Shown here one piece after another: positions 61,766 to 64,000 of a DNA stretch of 64,000 nt. Position numbers and translations under genes: made by a program. The DNA is from Candidatus Gastranaerophilales bacterium (lineage in GTDB: Bacteria; Cyanobacteriota; Vampirovibrionia; Gastranaerophilales; UBA9579), in the NCBI GenBank assembly GCA_028689995.1, contig JAQVCB010000004.1, positions 1 through 64,000 of the forward strand, in the 5' to 3' direction. Every line of letters begins with the position of its first letter. Positions within the stretch are counted from its first letter, which is position 1. The notes beneath the pieces are model-generated. The model did no database searches. It saw only the letters and a list, made by a program, of their open reading frames with translations, and was not told the DNA's origin.

Positions 61766-62863
61766 ATGGAAAACCTAAAATACTGGATAGCTTTTTCAAG
61801 TCTGGATTTTATAGGAAGCGTTTTTTTAACCAAAGTGTGGAATCACTTTGGTTGTATAAAAGAGGCATGGTTTGCAACAAATGCAGATTTTCTTGAAATC
61901 GAAGGTTTGCAATATAAAGCTATTCAAAAATTTCTTGAAGCCCGAAAAAATGTAAACCCGGATCAGGTACTTGAAGAAATTATAAAAAGAGATGTAAAGG
62001 TCTTAACTCTGGAAGATAAAAATTATCCCTATTTGTTAAGGCAAATTTATGATCCGCCGGCTGTATTATATATAAAAGGTGATCTTAACATATGTAATCT
62101 TGATAAAACGCTTGCTGTTGTTGGAAGTAGAAAAGCAAGTAACGGTATTTGCGGAATTTTAACTAATATTATCAGAGATCTCAGGGGAAGTGATGTTACA
62201 ATTGTTAGTGGAATGGCTCTTGGGGTTGATACATGTTCGCATAAAGCGGCAATAGATAATAACTTAAAGACAATAGCTGTTTTGGGCGGAGGGTTTGATT
62301 TTATTTACCCTTCTAAGAACAAGGATTTGTTTAAAAAAATATCTGAGGGGAGTGGAGCTGTAGTTTCTGAATACTATCCTGCAGAAAGACCTGATACATG
62401 GAAATTTCCTCACAGAAACAGGATTATAAGTGGTTTTTCCAAGGGAACATTAATTGCAGAAGCCGGTCTAAAAAGTGGGGCATTAATTACGGCAAGATTA
62501 TGTCTTGAGCAAAATAGGGAGTTGATGTGTATACCCGGTCAGATTACAAATCCGAATACAGAGGGAATTCATAAATTAATTAAAGAAGGCGCCGGTTTGG
62601 TAACAGATGTAAATGATATTTTTAATCATATGAACTGGCATTGTATAACAGGTTCAGGTCGGGATAAAAAAAATTTCAAAATAGATCTTCTTGACAATGA
62701 AGAGAAAATATACGAAATTTTAAAATTAGAGTCAAAAACTTTTGATGAAATTTTAAATGAATCAGGGTTTAATATAGATAATTTAATGGTAACATTGACT
62801 ACATTAGAAATTAAAGGCATAATTAAGCAAATACCGGGTCAAAAATACATTAAACTAGTGTAA
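61766..62863 (+). CDS. dprA: DNA-processing protein DprA
   Basis: DprA (Smf) loads RecA on incoming single-stranded DNA during transformation. The N-terminal helical domain (about 1-70) precedes the Rossmann-like core with AVVGSRKAS, TIVSGMALGVDTCSH, VLGGGFDFIYP, SEYYPAERPDTWKFPHRNR, IAEAGLKSGALITA and CIPGQ; a C-terminal winged helix (about 305-365) follows. All core motifs are present. Its stop is immediately followed by the topA start. Confidence 0.95.
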   Translation: MENLKYWIAFSSLDFIGSVFLTKVWNHFGCIKEAWFATNADFLEIEGLQYKAIQKFLEARKNVNPDQVLEEIIKRDVKVLTLEDKNYPYLLRQIYDPPAVLYIKGDLNICNLDKTLAVVGSRKASNGICGILTNIIRDLRGSDVTIVSGMALGVDTCSHKAAIDNNLKTIAVLGGGFDFIYPSKNKDLFKKISEGSGAVVSEYYPAERPDTWKFPHRNRIISGFSKGTLIAEAGLKSGALITARLCLEQNRELMCIPGQITNPNTEGIHKLIKEGAGLVTDVNDIFNHMNWHCITGSGRDKKNFKIDLLDNEEKIYEILKLESKTFDEILNESGFNIDNLMVTLTTLEIKGIIKQIPGQKYIKLV

Positions 62864-64000
62864 ATGGTTGGAGAAATGGTTAAATCAAGTACAAAAAAAG
62901 TAAAAACAAAAGAAAAAACAGAAGATTCAAAAACTAAAGAAGGGAAATCCCTTGTAATAGTAGAATCTCCTGCTAAAGCTAAGACAATAAAGAAAATTTT
63001 AGGCAGTTCATTCGAAATAAAAGCTTCTGTCGGACATATTAGAGATTTACCCAAAAAAACTTTGGGAGTTGATGTAAAGAAAAATTATGAACCTGTGTAT
63101 GAAATAATGCAGGGTAAACAAAAAGTTGTTGATGAATTAAATAAAGCAGCTCAGGAAGCTGATCATATTTATCTGGCTGCTGACCCTGACAGAGAGGGAG
63201 AAGCAATTGCCTGGCATATTGCTTCAATATTAAATATGCCTGAAGATAAAGTATTTAGAATAGATTTTAATGAAATTACAAAGGCTGCAATTCAGGAAGC
63301 TGTAAAAAATCCTCGTGTAATTGATATGAAGAGGGTTGATGCACAGCAGGCAAGAAGAATCCTGGACAGGCTTGTAGGTTATAAAATAAGTCCGATTTTA
63401 TGGGAAAAAGTTGGAAAAGGACTTTCGGCCGGTCGAGTTCAGAGTGTTGCTGTCAGACTTATCTGCGATCGTGAACGGGAAGTGGAAGCATTTATACCTA
63501 AAGAATACTGGACAATTGATGCAGAACTTTCAAAGGCAAAATCTTCAACTTCATTTATAGCTGAATTAACAAAATTTAATGGTGAAAAAATAGAAGTTAA
63601 TAATGCTGAAGAAGCTCAAAAAATTGTTGATATTTTAATTAAAGATAATGTAGAGTTTAAAGTTACCAAAACAGCGGTTAAAGAAACCAAAAGAAAACCT
63701 CAGGCTCCTTTTATAACAAGTACTCTTCAAAGAGAAGCAAGTACAAGGCTTGGTTATAGTGTTAAAAAGACAATGCAGGTAGCGCAAAAGCTTTATGAAG
63801 GTATTGATCTAGGTGCAAGCGGTCCTGTAGGTCTTATTACGTATATGAGAACCGATAGTACACGTATCGCAGACGAGGCAAAAGAAGCAGCTAAAGAATT
63901 TATTGTCAGTCATTATGGAAAAAATTATTATCCAGATAGTCCAAGAGTATACGCAAAGAAGGGAAAAAATGCTCAGGATGCGCATGAAGCAGTCAGGCCA
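62864..64000 (+). CDS. topA: DNA topoisomerase I, cut by window end
   Basis: The frame runs 379 codons to the last base, so the ORF track omitted it. Type IA topoisomerase relaxes negatively supercoiled DNA. After a Lys-rich extension of about 30 residues come the Toprim motifs SLVIVESPAKAKTIKKIL and AADPDREGEAIAWHIAS, RRILDRLVGYKISPILWEKV, GRVQSVAVRLICDRE and the active-site Tyr (about 327) in GLITYMRTDSTR. ATG 62864 abuts the dprA stop; an internal ATG at 62876 follows GGAG too closely. dprA-topA is a common bacterial pairing. Confidence 0.96.
   Translation, partial: MVGEMVKSSTKKVKTKEKTEDSKTKEGKSLVIVESPAKAKTIKKILGSSFEIKASVGHIRDLPKKTLGVDVKKNYEPVYEIMQGKQKVVDELNKAAQEADHIYLAADPDREGEAIAWHIASILNMPEDKVFRIDFNEITKAAIQEAVKNPRVIDMKRVDAQQARRILDRLVGYKISPILWEKVGKGLSAGRVQSVAVRLICDREREVEAFIPKEYWTIDAELSKAKSSTSFIAELTKFNGEKIEVNNAEEAQKIVDILIKDNVEFKVTKTAVKETKRKPQAPFITSTLQREASTRLGYSVKKTMQVAQKLYEGIDLGASGPVGLITYMRTDSTRIADEAKEAAKEFIVSHYGKNYYPDSPRVYAKKGKNAQDAHEAVRP

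Overview
The window is an AT-rich bacterial chromosome segment (GC roughly one third by eye) with about 55 protein genes and no rRNA, tRNA, CRISPR array, recognisable transposase or prophage. The genes are mostly core functions: peptidoglycan precursors, translation, DNA repair, aromatic amino acids, purines, isoprenoids and thiamine. Several families are best known from Cyanobacteria and relatives (a DUF3326 protein, the small HNH endonuclease, a DUF3352-like membrane protein). No photosynthesis gene is seen, and an ADP-forming acetate-CoA ligase points to fermentative energy metabolism. A non-photosynthetic Cyanobacteria-related lineage (Melainabacteria/Vampirovibrionia type) is my best inference, but it is only an inference.

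Layout. 1-4.8 kb: end of a probable pyrE, nagA, an MFS exporter, a DUF4127 protein and a secreted protein. 5-11 kb: a compact murF-mraY-murD-ftsW-murG operon, then two rhodanese-fold proteins that both lack the catalytic cysteine. 12-13.5 kb: rpsB-tsf (minus). 13.8-18.2 kb: HNH nuclease, a repeat block, an M55 peptidase, murA. 18.7-24.6 kb: ftsH, a short ORF inside a large hairpin, gltD, DAHP synthase, tyrA. 24.5-30.7 kb (minus): a calpain-like protease, YjbQ family, tatC, an rRNA methyltransferase, pepP, pepA. 30.7-32.1 kb: a gene-free block of repeats. 32-42 kb: an EF-hand-like protein, purH, a transglutaminase-like protein, a large zinc-ribbon/STAND/TPR protein, uvrC, DUF192. 42-50 kb: a repeat block, a degenerate tyrosine recombinase, a STAS protein, a membrane protein, a lytic transglycosylase, a lipid kinase. 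50-56 kb: a radical SAM protein, ADP-forming acetate-CoA ligase, DUF3326, hpt, tilS. 57-64 kb: thiL-ispD, two exported proteins, mtaD, dprA, topA (cut by the window end).

The most unusual content is in the intergenic regions. At least five families of short, strongly foldable repeats (called A, B, C, D and F here) fill the larger gaps. Copies differ in sequence, but changes in one stem arm are matched in the other arm. The families are modular: A is followed by D in all four cases, in the same relative order. One A copy carries a 121-bp insert flanked by a 7-bp duplication, and another A copy supplies the empty site. One B copy carries a C element in a loop, and the other B copy lacks it. I see no transposase in the window that could move them. 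They could be non-autonomous mobile elements, structured RNAs, or both.

Other points of interest: a 49-bp near-perfect palindrome whose stem holds the ribosome binding site of the calpain-like protease; a 44-codon ORF whose ribosome binding site and start codon sit in the loop of a long hairpin before gltD; and a tyrosine recombinase that has lost catalytic residues and ends two residues after its tyrosine.
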